A stretch of DNA of 64,000 nucleotides from Neodontobutis hainanensis (lineage: Eukaryota > Chordata > Actinopteri > Gobiiformes > Odontobutidae). The translations under genes and the position numbers were made by a program. The notes under the pieces were generated by a model. That model had not been told where the DNA came from and searched no databases. It worked only from the letters and a program-made list of their open reading frames with translations. Positions 36,756 to 50,100 of this stretch are shown here, one piece after another. The stretch spans positions 2,406,001-2,470,000 of the forward strand of contig JALDNG010000004.1 of the NCBI GenBank assembly GCA_024349245.1, read 5' to 3'. Numbering within the stretch: position 1 is the stretch's first letter; every line of letters starts with the position of its first letter.

Positions 36756-38052
36756 GTGAGAAACAAAAAATACACTTCTTTGTACTGTAGGATTCCCATA
36801 CATCCTAGTAAACCTGGAATATCAGAGAGTAGTTTTACAATAATGGGTCAAACTATGCCTATACTTTGGAATATTGTGTACCCTAACATTTCGTAACATT
36901 GTTTGGCTTCAGTTGTGTAATTTGAGCACATGAGTTGTCTCTTTTGTGCAACATGTAATACAACTGGGTCTGTGACAATGTTAAGTAAAAATTGCAATAG
37001 TGTCATTAAAAAAAGTATAGTTTGGGATTGTCTTGGAAAATGAACAATTTAAACAAGTAGCAGCCATGTACATGCTTTTGACAATGGTTCAGTATCACCC
37101 AAAATGTACACCCAAACAATTTTTAACCACAGCCTTTGCTTTATTTAATGTTACTTATGTTGCTTTTCTATGAGTGTGTATCGTTGCCGTCTGGATGGGG
37201 GAGGGGTGCACCCAGCTGTCACCATCAGTATCTGTCTGTCATCTGCTCCCCAGCTCCAATGCTTCCCACAATTTATGCCTGTGGAATAAATTAAGTCCTC
37301 TCTCACAGTATCAGAGTGGTAATAAAAGCACATGTAGTGTTAATGAGGCCATAAAGTGCTTGTGTCATACTTGGGTAGGTCACATACCTCACCACACCTT
37401 GTGTAAATAGAATAAATATTATAAAATATTTACATGGCAACAGTGATGCATTGGTGTCTGACCTTTGTGTGCTAATGAGCAAAAATAGCATAGTGCAATT
37501 CAATGTAAATGTGATATAAGGCTTATTATGTACCTTTTATTTTATCTCCTTTGAGTTCTTATGTCTACAAGTTATAATGCACTATCTTTTACACTTATTA
37601 GAGTTTAGTGCTCATGACACGTGTAAATGTTTAATTAGACTTTGCCCTGATGATATAAATGTATGATATCTTTATAAATGGCCAATCTAAGAAATGTTGT
37701 GTAACTCAGCATATACTTAGTAATTTTTCACATTGCACCTTGATTTAATCAGGTGAGTGAAAGTTCTGAAAATTCTTAGCCTGGGTAGGAAGTTATTAAG
37801 ACATTATGAAACAACATGGGTATTTAAAAATAGGTACATCTTCTGCAAGAATTGTACATATTACAAGTGTTTCCTTTAAATCCTTTTCTTGTATTAAACT
37901 AGTAAATATGTTGGTAATTTCAGGCACATTTTTTTACTTGTCTATTGATATGTTTAAACTCATTTACTTGGTCAGAGGTGGTTGACTTCTGGCAAACTGT
38001 ACAAACAAAATGTCACTTTTTTCTTGTTGCAGGAGAGCGGGTTGAGGGCAGG

Positions 38053-38167
38053 ATGCAGGCCACAGACAGGTTCACTCCTCTGGTGGCTCTCGAGCTGGCC
38101 TCAGACACCAAAGAAGAAGCCATCGCATGGCTGCTCAAGAGGATACGGGACTCACAGCAGAATGGAG
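38053..38167 (+). CDS. ano10: ANO10 coding exon 1
   Basis: The exon begins at 38033 after TTCTTGTTGCAG|; ATG at 38053; donor GGAG|GTTTGA. Encodes MQATDRFTPLVALELASDTK and WLLKRIRDSQQNG. Its FTPLV-ELA-D-KEE pattern matches the human N-terminus. Confidence 0.93.
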
Positions 38168-41100
38168 GTTTGAAAATTGGACATTGGCAACAATTTTCCA
38201 AGTATTGATGCTTTTACAATGACTTTTTAATACTGAGTGCTTTGTTTGTGTCAGGTGCTGAGCTGCTGGTGGAGCAGTTGGGTCCTGGGATTGGGGCTCA
38301 AGAAAAACAAAATTCCAACATATTCCTAGTTGGGGCATCCCTACAGAGGCTATTGTCTGGGGCTGAAGATTTGGGCCTCTTCAAAGAGTTCAATGATGGC
38401 TCCATGAGGGGCTTCACCTGTGCAAACAAACAGAATTTTAAAGACTTCCAAGGTAAGGTGCTCCTCCAATGTCTCATTAATCATTAAATCAGTTGCTATA
38501 TAGTTGTGTAAATGGTCTTGTATAATGTAAGTGCATGTTTTTTTTGTGACAGCCTGACTGCTGGATGTACTAATTATTTGTAAAATTTTTGTAATGTCAC
38601 ACATTGTTGGACATGATTTGAAATCAGAAGTCTCTTCATCACAGCCTTTGACCTGTTTCCATATTGTGTTTCTGCTCTGAATCACTTGACTGTGTGCTCT
38701 GTCTTTGCAGGTGATGGTGACAGCTTCCTCAGTATGGCAGAGTGCCAGTACATTATTAAACACGAGCTGGACACATTACGAGCCAAAGACGAGACTCATA
38801 TACCGGGATACACACAGGCCAAGCTCTACCCTGGGAAATCTATCAGTGAGTGCTGCAATTTATGTGTGAGCAATTTACAGAGTCTCACAATTTCCTACTT
38901 ACAAATAAGTCTCCTATACAAGAGTTACAGGTCTAGTTCATAAAAAAAGTGAATAATAACCTCGAGGTTTGGTGGTTTAGTTTACAGAAATGAAGACAAG
39001 GGATTGAGGTTTAGGGATTGAGAGTCAAGACTGAGACCAGTGTGTATATATACATCTATAAAGAGACCAGGAAACCGTTAAAACTGTGAAATCCCAACTC
39101 TACAACTGGTAGAGAGGTTGTCCTATAATTGTAAGGTTGGTGGTTCGATTCCCACTCTCTCTCTGGGCAAGACACTTAACCCACCTTGTTGCCAGTGCCA
39201 GAGCTTTGGTGTATGAATGTGTGGGGTTGTATATGGCAGCCCCCCATTTCTTTCTGCCTAAATGCACACAACTTATCACTTGGTGAAACATTCTGAATCA
39301 GCAGATCAACACAGTCACTCAAAAATAAACTCTTCCTTTAGGCCATCATTTTGCTGTTGTCCAACATCTTCTTAATTGTTTCTTAAGAGTTGCTAAACTT
39401 TTTTAAACTTCATAAAAAAGACATTACATCTCTGTCTCCACTTGTCCTCCCTTCACCTCTCCTTTGCCGCTACCTCCCACCCTCTTTGTCTTTCTTGCTC
39501 TCTCAGCGGCTGCAGTATGGAAATAATAAATATGCAAATGTAGTGAAATATTCTCAAAGTGAGATAAGGAAGCAATGAAGTTGCGGCGGAGATAGGGTGC
39601 CTCTATTCAGCTCCCTGTGTTTGACAAATTGTGCTAAAGCAGAATGTAATCATTTCTGACAAATGATGCACTCAAGAAATGACAGATGAAATGATAGAGC
39701 TATCATGTACTTGTATTTAGTCACTCAGTGGGAGACAATGGGAATTATTTCTATAGAATGTGCATTGCATATATAATAGGGAAGTTCCTAGTTATTGTTT
39801 GGGAAGTCCTTGTTTTAGAAAAATAATCTGCATGTTGCTAATGTCGTAAAGGTCATTTCAGGAAACCGAAGTAAGAGAAATGTTATCTAACTAGCGATAC
39901 ATGACTTTTAAAAAGACAATAGGGAAGTTTAAATGCATAGAAATAGGTAAAATAACATTTTATTTTGTCTTTTCAGTTCGCAGACTCCAGTCCAAAGGGA
40001 TTATGGTCCAGATGTTTCCTCTCCACGAGAAGGAAGAGCTTAAGAGACTTTCATTTTCCTGGTTCAAAAAAATCAAGTTATCACTCCAACCACTCGGTAA
40101 GTTATGAGGTGATATTTAACTTGTATCTACATTATCTATATTTTAGGTCCTTTTAGGTTTGGATTGTAAGGTTATTATTGCTCTGTCCTCATACAGAAGG
40201 GGTCTGTCTTGCCTGATTACCTTTGTGTGTGCTGTCAGTGAGTCGGTAGAGAAAATTAGGGATTTGCTCTGTATTCAGCTGCTCTATTTATGCACGCATT
40301 TAAGCCACATCAGGACCTGTGCCTTCTCATCAAATGCTGTTAAACTCAGTATGGTATTGTTAACTTTAAAGCTCTCCTGCCTTGACCCTGTGTTTGCCCT
40401 GTGACCTCTGTCTATAGATGACATCAGACATTACTACGGAGAGGGTCAGGCCCTTTACTTTGGCTTCCTGGAGTACTTCACCTTTGCCCTGATGCCTCTG
40501 GCTCTTATCGGAGTGCCTTATTATCTGTTTGACTGGGAGGACTATGACAAATATGTAGTTTTTGCTGTGTTCAACTTAGTTTGGTGCACTGTTATCCTGG
40601 AGGTATGAGGGTTTAGTTGGTCTTTGTTTGTATAAATGTGTGAAATAACTTGATTAACTAAATGTTTCTCTCATTAGTTATGGAAACGCTTCAGTGCCTC
40701 TCTTGCCTACAACTGGGGCACGCTGAGCAGAAAAAAGGCATTCGAAGAGCCTCGTCCTGGTTTTCATGGCGTACTCGGGTTCAACCCTGTGACGGGGCGT
40801 GAGGAGCCTCTGTATCCCAACGCCAAGAGACAACTACGGATCTACTTTGTGTCTCTGCCCTTTGTGCTGCTGTGCCTTTACCTGTCAATGTACGTTATGA
40901 TGATATACTTCCAAATGGAGGGATGGGTGCTGTTGATGCATGACGAAGACCCCGCGTTTTGGACCGGGATACTGCTGTTCATCCCGAGTATTATCTACGC
41001 TGTGGTCATCGAGATCATGAACCTCATCTACAGATACGCTGCCGAGTTTCTCACTGAGTGGGGTGAGCTGCTTTTTGAGTCAACTTCAAGCATTACATTT

Positions 41101-44100
41101 CTACTTAACATGATGTCATTAAAATATTAAGTAGGATTTTTCAATTACCCATACCAGTACTCAGTGGTATCAGTCTCTTGTACTCTTTTTTTCTCTTTAT
41201 AGTGCTATTTGGAAATATTTTTGTGCAAATGAAGATGGAAAAAAGTAGAGCAACCTGTAAATCATGCTCTGTTAAAGTTAAGAGGCTTTAGCACTGGGTC
41301 CTTTTTAAATAAATAACTTGGTAAAAATTTTGAAAAATCCACACGGCTCTGAAACCTGTGATATTTGTGTGTGCTTAATCTACTCATAGTCTGGTAATTG
41401 TTGTTGGGAAGTCTATAATACAAATTTTAGTCAATCATTCTAAATTCATTCATTTAAAATTTTGCTTTGTCACATTTTTTTGTTATTCTTTATTAGTCAA
41501 GCTAATTTATTCAACAGTTAGGAACCTAAATATGTGTCTCGAGTAAGCATTACTTTTTTGAGGCAGACGATTTAATCTATGCACTTTGTTCACTTGTCTT
41601 TTCATGCTTCAGTGGCTTTCACTTGCTCTTTGTCTTAGTTTTTCCTCTGACCTGGTGCAACAGGCACTGCCCAACCCTAACTGTTCTCCTCGCTAATGTC
41701 GTAGCATTGCTTTAATTGTGTCACCATAAAGTAAAGTTCTCTGAAGGCATGCACACTGAAGTTCTTTACCTCATTCAGTTCTGTGATACTTTTAATGAAC
41801 TATGTGTCCTATGAATGTTCAGAGGTATTGTCCAGACACAGAGTGTAATCTACAGCCCCTGCTCAGAAAACTACCTGTTAAATCATAGCTTAACAGCTTA
41901 AGTGGGTAATGTTGTGGGTTTTTTTTTTTTTTTTTTTACAAGGTTTTGTCCTGTTTGCCCTGTTATTTTACAGAAAATCACAGACTGGAGTCTTCTTATC
42001 AGAACCACTTGGTCCTCAAAGTTTTAGTAGTGAGTATAAATCACATTATAGCTAGATTTTTTTTTTTTTTTTTTTACTTTATTTTATTTTATTATTTTTT
42101 CTATTCCATGTGACTCCTTACAACAGCTGTCCTATCTCCTTCCTTTTTAGTTCAACTTCTTCAACTGTTTTGCCTCGCTCTTCTACATTGCCTTTGTAAT
42201 GCAGGACATGGCGCTGCTCAGACAGGTAGATCTTATTCCTTTGTTTAATAATCTGGCAATGTTCTAACAAGGTTTTTTTAAGTGTTGTCCGTTCTCAGAG
42301 CCTGGCAACGCTGCTCATCACCAGTCAGATCCTAAATCAGTTCATGGAGGCCTTCCTGCCGTACTGGCTACAGAGAAGACGCAACAAGAAGATGATTCGT
42401 AAAATCCGGAAGCAAAAAACAATGGTGGACAAGGAGCTCCCTCTAGAAGAGCAAGTCCGACTGGAGGCCGACATGAGCACTTATTTGGTAAGTCGCACTG
42501 GGACCTTTGTAATCCATTTATGTGTATTAAATTATGACTTAATCCTGTTTCTCTTCAGGGCACCTTTGACGACTACCTAGAGCTGTTCCTCCTTTTTGGA
42601 TACGTCAGTCTGTTTTCCTGTGTTTACCCACTGGCCGCTGTCCTGGTTGTACTGAACAACATCACCGAGGTTTACTCTGATGCCTTTAAGATGTGCCGTG
42701 TGTTCAAGCGACCTTTCTCTGACCCTGCAGCCAACATAGGAGTGTGGCAGGTAAAGGAAACTGTATGACTAATATGCAAACAATAATTTAGGTTTTACTG
42801 AGCAGACAAAGACCCCCATTGATACAGTTAACGTACATCTGAAATCGAAGCATGCAGAAAACTATACTTCCTTTGGGCGTAATATTGTCATGTATTGCTG
42901 ATCTCAACAGGCCTTTGTAAGCAATGCTGATAGGTTTTCATTTTGGGAAACAGTTTATTGACTCGGCTCTCTCTATGTCTTTGTTGCAGCTTGCCTTTGA
43001 GGCCATGAGCGTAATAGCTGTAGTGACCAACTGTGCGCTGATCGGCATGTCTCCACAAGTCAAAGCGTACTTCCCCGACTCTGAGTTGCAGCTCATTTTG
43101 TGGATTGTGGCGATTGAGGTAGGATACAGACATGTGGTCATCAAGGCATGAGTCCTGACATCACAAAACCACATGAACACTAACCAGGCTGAGCATGTTG
43201 TCATGCCTCATTACAAAATGTTTTGTAATGAGGCTCAACGTCCACAAAACACACTGGGTCTTTGTGTTATTTTATACAGATCCCTCTGTGCTGTACATCA
43301 GGACTGCTGTAATTGAGTTTGTGTGACTGATTTTTTGAAACAGAGCATGGCTTGTCTCATAAGAGAACACCAACCAGTTTTTAGAAAGCAAGGACAAGCT
43401 GCCCCAGATATGTTTGTTTGGGCTTTTGAGTAATCAACAACCAGCAGGAAATATGTGTTTTTGAGGGTGAGCAGTTGCACAACTGTCCATATCTCCATTA
43501 CCTGTCACACAATTTATAATATAACAAATACATCAGTAAAATGTTCATGTGGTAAAAAGGGATTTGTGTGAGTAATCTTATTAGACTAAATTGTATTGTA
43601 TTCTACTATTTTCTTCTTTTTGAAGGACATTTTTCAGAGCTCTTCGCCAATCACAACTCACTAAAGAAAGGATTCCAGTTTCCATCTGTGCCTTTTAACA
43701 AAACACTGCCAAATGGCTAAAGCACTAAAATTATTTGCGATAACATTCATGCTTGTTAACATTAAGTTGTAAAGTAAACCTTGAGCCACACCTCAAACTA
43801 AGTGGCTGTTGAATATTTCTGTCCAGTAGATGGAGCCATAGTCCAGAGTAGAGTCTCAAATGCTGTGAATGAATCCGAGGGAGACATGCAGAGAATACTG
43901 ATTGAACTTGACAGTTTGTGCACACGTTTGTATGAGCTTTTTGAGTGTGTCATTGTTGGTTTTTCTGGGCATGTTATCTCCTGTTGTAGCACTCCATATT
44001 ATTCCTCTCATGAATGCACTCATTAGCATTAACATCAGCCCAACCCCTTTTTTCTGTTTTTCTGTTGCACTCAGGCAGTACAATCACACACACACATGTC

Positions 44101-47100
44101 CTGCCTCTAGAGGAAATCTCAAAATAACAGCACAAACAGACACAGCAAGGCTGTAGTAAGTAGTAAGACGTGAGGTTTTATAAGGGCACATTATAGGGGA
44201 AACATTCTGTTATTTTAACAAGCTCCTGAGGGGGAAATTGTTCCAAATATCATGTCTACTAATGCACTACAAAGAGTCACTGCGGATACCGAGCAGGAAA
44301 CTGGGTCATATTGATCGGTGTGTTTGATTGAATGTGTGGTCTGCACCGAGCTCAATGATAAACGCAACTGTAGTTAAAGAAGTTCTTTATGTTGCTATGT
44401 TGGCTCCGAGTGCTCAATTAAAGAATATTGTCTGCACTTTATTACGTCAGACTTTTTATTACTGATCAATAAAAGCTGCATTTATTTGCCCTTTTGTGCT
44501 ATACATTTAGCACTTTAGCATTGCACCACTTCACAATTACAATTTACTGTCAGTGCTGTACAGAAGAAAGAACTCGACCGCTTGGTTCAGTAGCCTTATG
44601 TAAACTGATAAGACATTAAAGAGATTTATTACTGCTTGTGACTATTCATTAAGCATTACTCCTACATTAGTAATTACAAACTAAATTAGATTAGAATGTT
44701 GGATATGAATTATTTCAAAGTGTTGCCAATTTAAATTATTTTACTAAACACCACTTTGCCAGAGCTTCATTCCGGCTGAAGGAAAAACTTATCCTTTCAC
44801 ACCAAGACTGTTTCATAAAATAATGATATTCCTAGGATATTTCTGACTAATTTAATGAATTCATTTACTTCCGCTTAGTCCTGTTAGGGATCGCACATGA
44901 CTGGAGCCTGGACAGTGGGCAGTTAGTCACGGGGCTAACATTTTGACTTATATTTACTGACAACCATTCACACTCACATTCATTCACTAGGGACACTTTA
45001 GACACTTTAAGGACACGCTTTTTTATTTTATTTTTTATATTTACTCCATATAATGGCATCAGTCTGAACAAATAGTTGCTTAACATCTTCCTAACATTTA
45101 GTTAACATCTTTATATCAATTTTGACTATTATAATATATAGGAATTGAATTATTTGAACATGAATTAGGCTAAAGCACTAACACTTTACTGCAATAATAT
45201 AATCTCTATTGGAATTAGTGTCCTTTTTATTTGATCATCAGTTTCAACATATCTTTCAGTATCTCAAATAATAACGACCAAAGTCATCAGTAAATTTAAT
45301 TTTACTGATAGCTTTTTGATAAATCCTTAATTAGTCTTGAATGATAACCTTGTGTTGACACTGACACTTCCTCTATTTGAGCATCACAGATTAATTTAAA
45401 GTAATTCACTAAACCAATCTGTGGTCTTCATGGGATGATCTCTTTTCAGTTTGCATGTGTTTCCCTGAAGCTCATATGATATTACACATAAATAATCGTC
45501 TAATTGCCATGACATTGAATGAAATAGAATCATTCCCTGAAGCATGCCCTTTGATAAATGTCCCCATGGCCTTTTCCTACCTCAAGTCTAATTAAATGAT
45601 TTTTTTATAAATAGTTTTAGTGACAGGACTCTGCTTCAAACCATATCCGTCAGTATGCGCTCTGTTTTTGTTTAATGTGCTGTGGGATATTGCTGAACAA
45701 CACTAAATTCACTTATGCATTATTTTCTGTTACAGATACAACTTTTATTATGTGATATGGTAGATGTGGTATGGTTTATGTGACAGACATGCGCTTAATG
45801 TCAAAATAATTGAGCTATTATTCACATTATAAAAGTCAGTGGCACCAGAGTGACCTGTAGTAATGAGTCTGGAGCCTGTAAATGTGAATACATGCCAACG
45901 GGGACAACATATTTAACATAGTTCTTGTGTTGGATTAACAATGATTGTGTCTTTCTTACATATGATTTATATTTTTATGCCCTTTTTTTGTATAAAAAGT
46001 TAAAAACGGTAGAATATATACGTCAGAACTATTTCACTAATGTATAATTAAATAAAAACATACATTGGCCTATCTTGGGAACACAAACATTAGCAGTTCC
46101 TTAGAGCCTTCTTCCAGAGCAGACACACTGAGCACTGTTGCACATTCATTAATATCACTTTAATTAATTCAGCTTTTATCCTTTTTTTTTTTTAGGATTA
46201 TACTTTTTTGTCTTATATTAACAAGGACAAGATAAGTAGCCATTTTTGGGAAAATTAAAAAAGCAACCCATATACCTGTTTCCTTAATATGACGTTACAT
46301 TTGCACAGCTGGTTCAAAGTGCTTTTTTACATTCCATCTTGTTGATAAATTGTTGCAATAACAGGGAACACGCCACCTTTCATCCATCCCTGCCTCCGCC
46401 CAAATGTCTCCCGGACTGAATAGCTGTGAACATGAGTTTTTCGTAATAGAGGTCCCACTGGCCCTGGGGGTGATGTTCTCTGTTTGACTTATGCTCTGCC
46501 CCCTCACCTGAATCTGCTCTAGCCACAACAGGGACACCTCACAGTTTGTCGGACTATTCATTTCTGCTCTGCCCCGAGATGTATTTGTGTCACACACTGC
46601 GTCAGTAAGAGGTGCATGTGTGTTTTCTGTTTTACACATTCAGATTTGTGAGTCTGGCATCAAAGAAGAGATGGGTGACTGTAAAAAGATGCAAAACGTA
46701 AATATTCAATACGTTTCTGAGAATTTCATTAATTCCAAGTCACAAGCAACATGACAATAAACATACTAAATATTTTACTATACCGTGTTTTCCCGTACAC
46801 CCATCTGTTATATGTACTTCCTTGCAGTTCAGTATGTGCCACAGAAGTGCATTTACATACTGTACATAAAATAGATACTCTGCACTAACAGAAAATAAAA
46901 TAGACTATAATTTGTATCTTTTAACTAAGTGGAAAATGACTGCCAACATTTGAAGACATAGCTAAAATGTCCATTGGCAACTGGCACTCAAAGTAATGAC
47001 AACCCTTATTCTTTCAGTACCGTCTGGCCCAGGGGTGATGTTCTCTAATGGCCTTATGTTCTGCCCACGTATTAAAGGGAGAAATATCTAATGTTGTCAT

Positions 47101-50100
47101 TTGTCCCTTTATTGTGTATATTCTGTATATTACATCTTGTGGAAGATTTTAGAATGTAGTGTTTTTAATGTTTTATTGCCCAATAGCCCAAGTGTCCCAG
47201 TGCACTAGGGCTCTTCCTAATTTGGTGATTGACAGGTATGATGGTCTGCCCCCCTTGACTTACAAAGCATGGGGGCTACATTTATGACTTGACTGACCCA
47301 CTGACACTGGGTTGAATAACGGAGACGTACAGAGTCACAGTGGACATTATTTTGGTGAGAGTATAAAGGAGAGTTGACAAGAGACACTTTTATGTGATTC
47401 AGTTTGCATTAGGGTCACAAAGGTCATCAGTGGGAGCTTCTCTTTGAAGCGTGGTATCTCTTTCTTCCTTTGCTGCCAGCTCTTTTATGACATTTTTTAT
47501 TCCAATGGAAACATAGTATTTATTAAAGGACATAACCATTTCACATTTAGAAATCTCTGAAGTTGTGAGCTCATGTATGAATGACAATAGTGCATTTGTT
47601 AGTCCACAACCCAATATGACCACCAGCCCAAATGGAAACCGTTGGAAAGCTGCTTCAGTCCACAGTGAGTCTTTATGGTTGAACATAAAACTGTTTGCGT
47701 TCATTTCCACCTTTTTTAACCTAATTTGTTTTTCCAATATTTAGTCAAAACAGAGGCTATAAAATGTTATGACAGAATTCAAACATTGTGCAGAGTATTT
47801 CATTTTAAGTGTGAACTCATTTAAAGTAGGAAATGTAACATTCGATATACAATATTTAGGACAAAGCTTTTCATTAATAGGAGGTATATGTTAAGCCGTT
47901 GAAATATATATTGTTGTCGGTTTTATACGGCAGACCAGAGTGAAAACAACAGTGAAAAGACGGTGTGTGTGATGAACCTGCGTCGCTCCCTGATTGTACA
48001 TCTGAGCACGTTCCTCCATGTTCCCATCCAGCACGTTTCCCAGGATAGAGCGAGCAGGCTATTACAGCGATGGGACAACAAGAGTAATGAACAGAGCCAG
48101 GTTGTACAATGTTAAGTGCACCAAATGGGACGGGAGAGTCTGTGAGAGACCAATACACACACACAGGTTTTATTGACACAGTATGTTGCATGTTGCCATC
48201 AGAGAAGCACTTAATATGAGCTGTTAACAGGTCCACACAAGCATTCATTTTAATGTGGCTACCTCTGGAGGGAACAGAGCCTCTAAAGCTGCAGGCACAC
48301 AAAGGCACAGTGTCGAGTTATTCATGTCATACTGGGTTTTATAAATACATTTATTTTAATATGTATGTGCCTAAACAGAATATTAAATAACACACCACCA
48401 TGATTTGCATTTGTCATAATCATTAGTCATGATTTGAACTCATAGAAAATGCAGCTTTTAGAAACTGTTAACCTTGACCAATAAATTACACATTCTCCCT
48501 TTAACAGTGTCTTTATTAGTTAAACTGGAATTTTTAGTGATTTATTTATTAAAAAGTGTAAATTTTGGATTGAGGTGGGAGCTAGTAAATAGAAAATCCT
48601 GCTTAAATGTAAACAGTTTTTTCTAAAACGTTGTGAAATGAGTTTTTATGAACAACAGCCCGTTCTATGTGAAATTTCCACTGGGGGTTTATTAGTCTCC
48701 ACAAGACTTTAATTAACATCATAACTTTTCTGATACTTCTTAAAGCACAGGTTTAAATGTAGCTTACACTAATTGTATTGCATTATGACATTCATTTTCG
48801 ATTGCTCATGCTGCTTCAATACATGCCACGTCCAGAAAATACTCCAGCTTTGTAATATTATGGCATTAGGTAGATGGGTAATAAATGGTATCTCATAGTA
48901 AATATTGTTAATTGAGTAATACTACTAACTACCTTTCTACTTAATTATTACTGTTATTTAGAGTGGCTAACTTCCCCTGTAGAGGTTAACCCACAGGGCT
49001 GCTAGACATTGAAGCATACTTCAATATTAGCGATAGAGGCATCCCATGATGGCTGGTGGTACAAACTGTACTTTGGCTCTTACACTATCATGAGCTGGAA
49101 TACAAAGTGCTGGCAAGCTTTGCTTTTTGTGGACTTTAAGACTCTTCATTGAATTCCAGTGTGTTTCTATTTTACTAATAAAATGTTGAATCTAATAACC
49201 TCTAATAACTGCACTTGTAAACCAGGATGTTTAGTTTGTCACTATGACAACCCAATCGATGTTGTAGATTGAAAATTGCCTCATTGACTATGGGTTCATT
49301 GGGTCAAAATAGTAACTGTATTGATTTACTGCTGCTTCCTGAAAGACGGGATGCTGGACTTCGATGTTTTTCAAGACACTAAATGTATTTTATGTTTCAG
49401 TTGTTGTTAATCCCTGCCATTGTCTACAACAGTGACAGTGTTGTTGGGATGAAAAGTCATCTCAAACAGTGAGGGTTAAAATCAAATCAGTCACCAGCTC
49501 TTATCTCAGTTGTGGGGGAGGCGGGGTGAGAGCGGGAGGGCAGCGCCATGTCGTTTTCCAGCAGCGGTGCTATGATACCTGGGTAATTACTATATACGGC
49601 TTACACAGATCACTGAGCAGTAACCTGGCAACGGCAGCCTGCTCCTGAAACAGACAGAGACTTTCTGTCAGAGTCACAGGTCGGTCTGTTTTAATCCACT
49701 CGTGTGAGGGCAGCCACTGTTTCACCATCAAAGCCCCAAAAATCAAGGGATTTTGTGATTTACTGGTCAGGTCTGTTTTGTATGTTACAGTCATAATTTC
49801 CACAGACTAAATCCTTTGCGTCTTTGGTGTATCTATTGACGTTAAATGTACACAACAAGCATAAGGTAGTTTTTGAATGCATCATGGGAGTTGTTGTCAC
49901 CATTGATACTAGACACATTAAATTCATTATAGTAAACTGCTTCCTGTAATGTTTATTAGTACAATTCAATTATCAATTGACAATAGTGCATTGGTTGTTG
50001 CTAAGCGGATAATTACAAAAAATTGATAACAGGTGTAGGATGACATTTCACACAAACTTGCATACAGGAGGGTTTCCTTGCAACATGAAAAACAGTAGTT

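Noticed and set aside
38350..38763. 137-codon antisense frame across ANO10 exons 2-3
   Set aside because: It spans an intron and mirrors coding exons on the other strand; a shadow of ANO10.
39095..39160. Possible tRNA gene (A and B boxes)
   Set aside because: The SINE body follows the B box and the remainder of a tRNA cloverleaf is missing.
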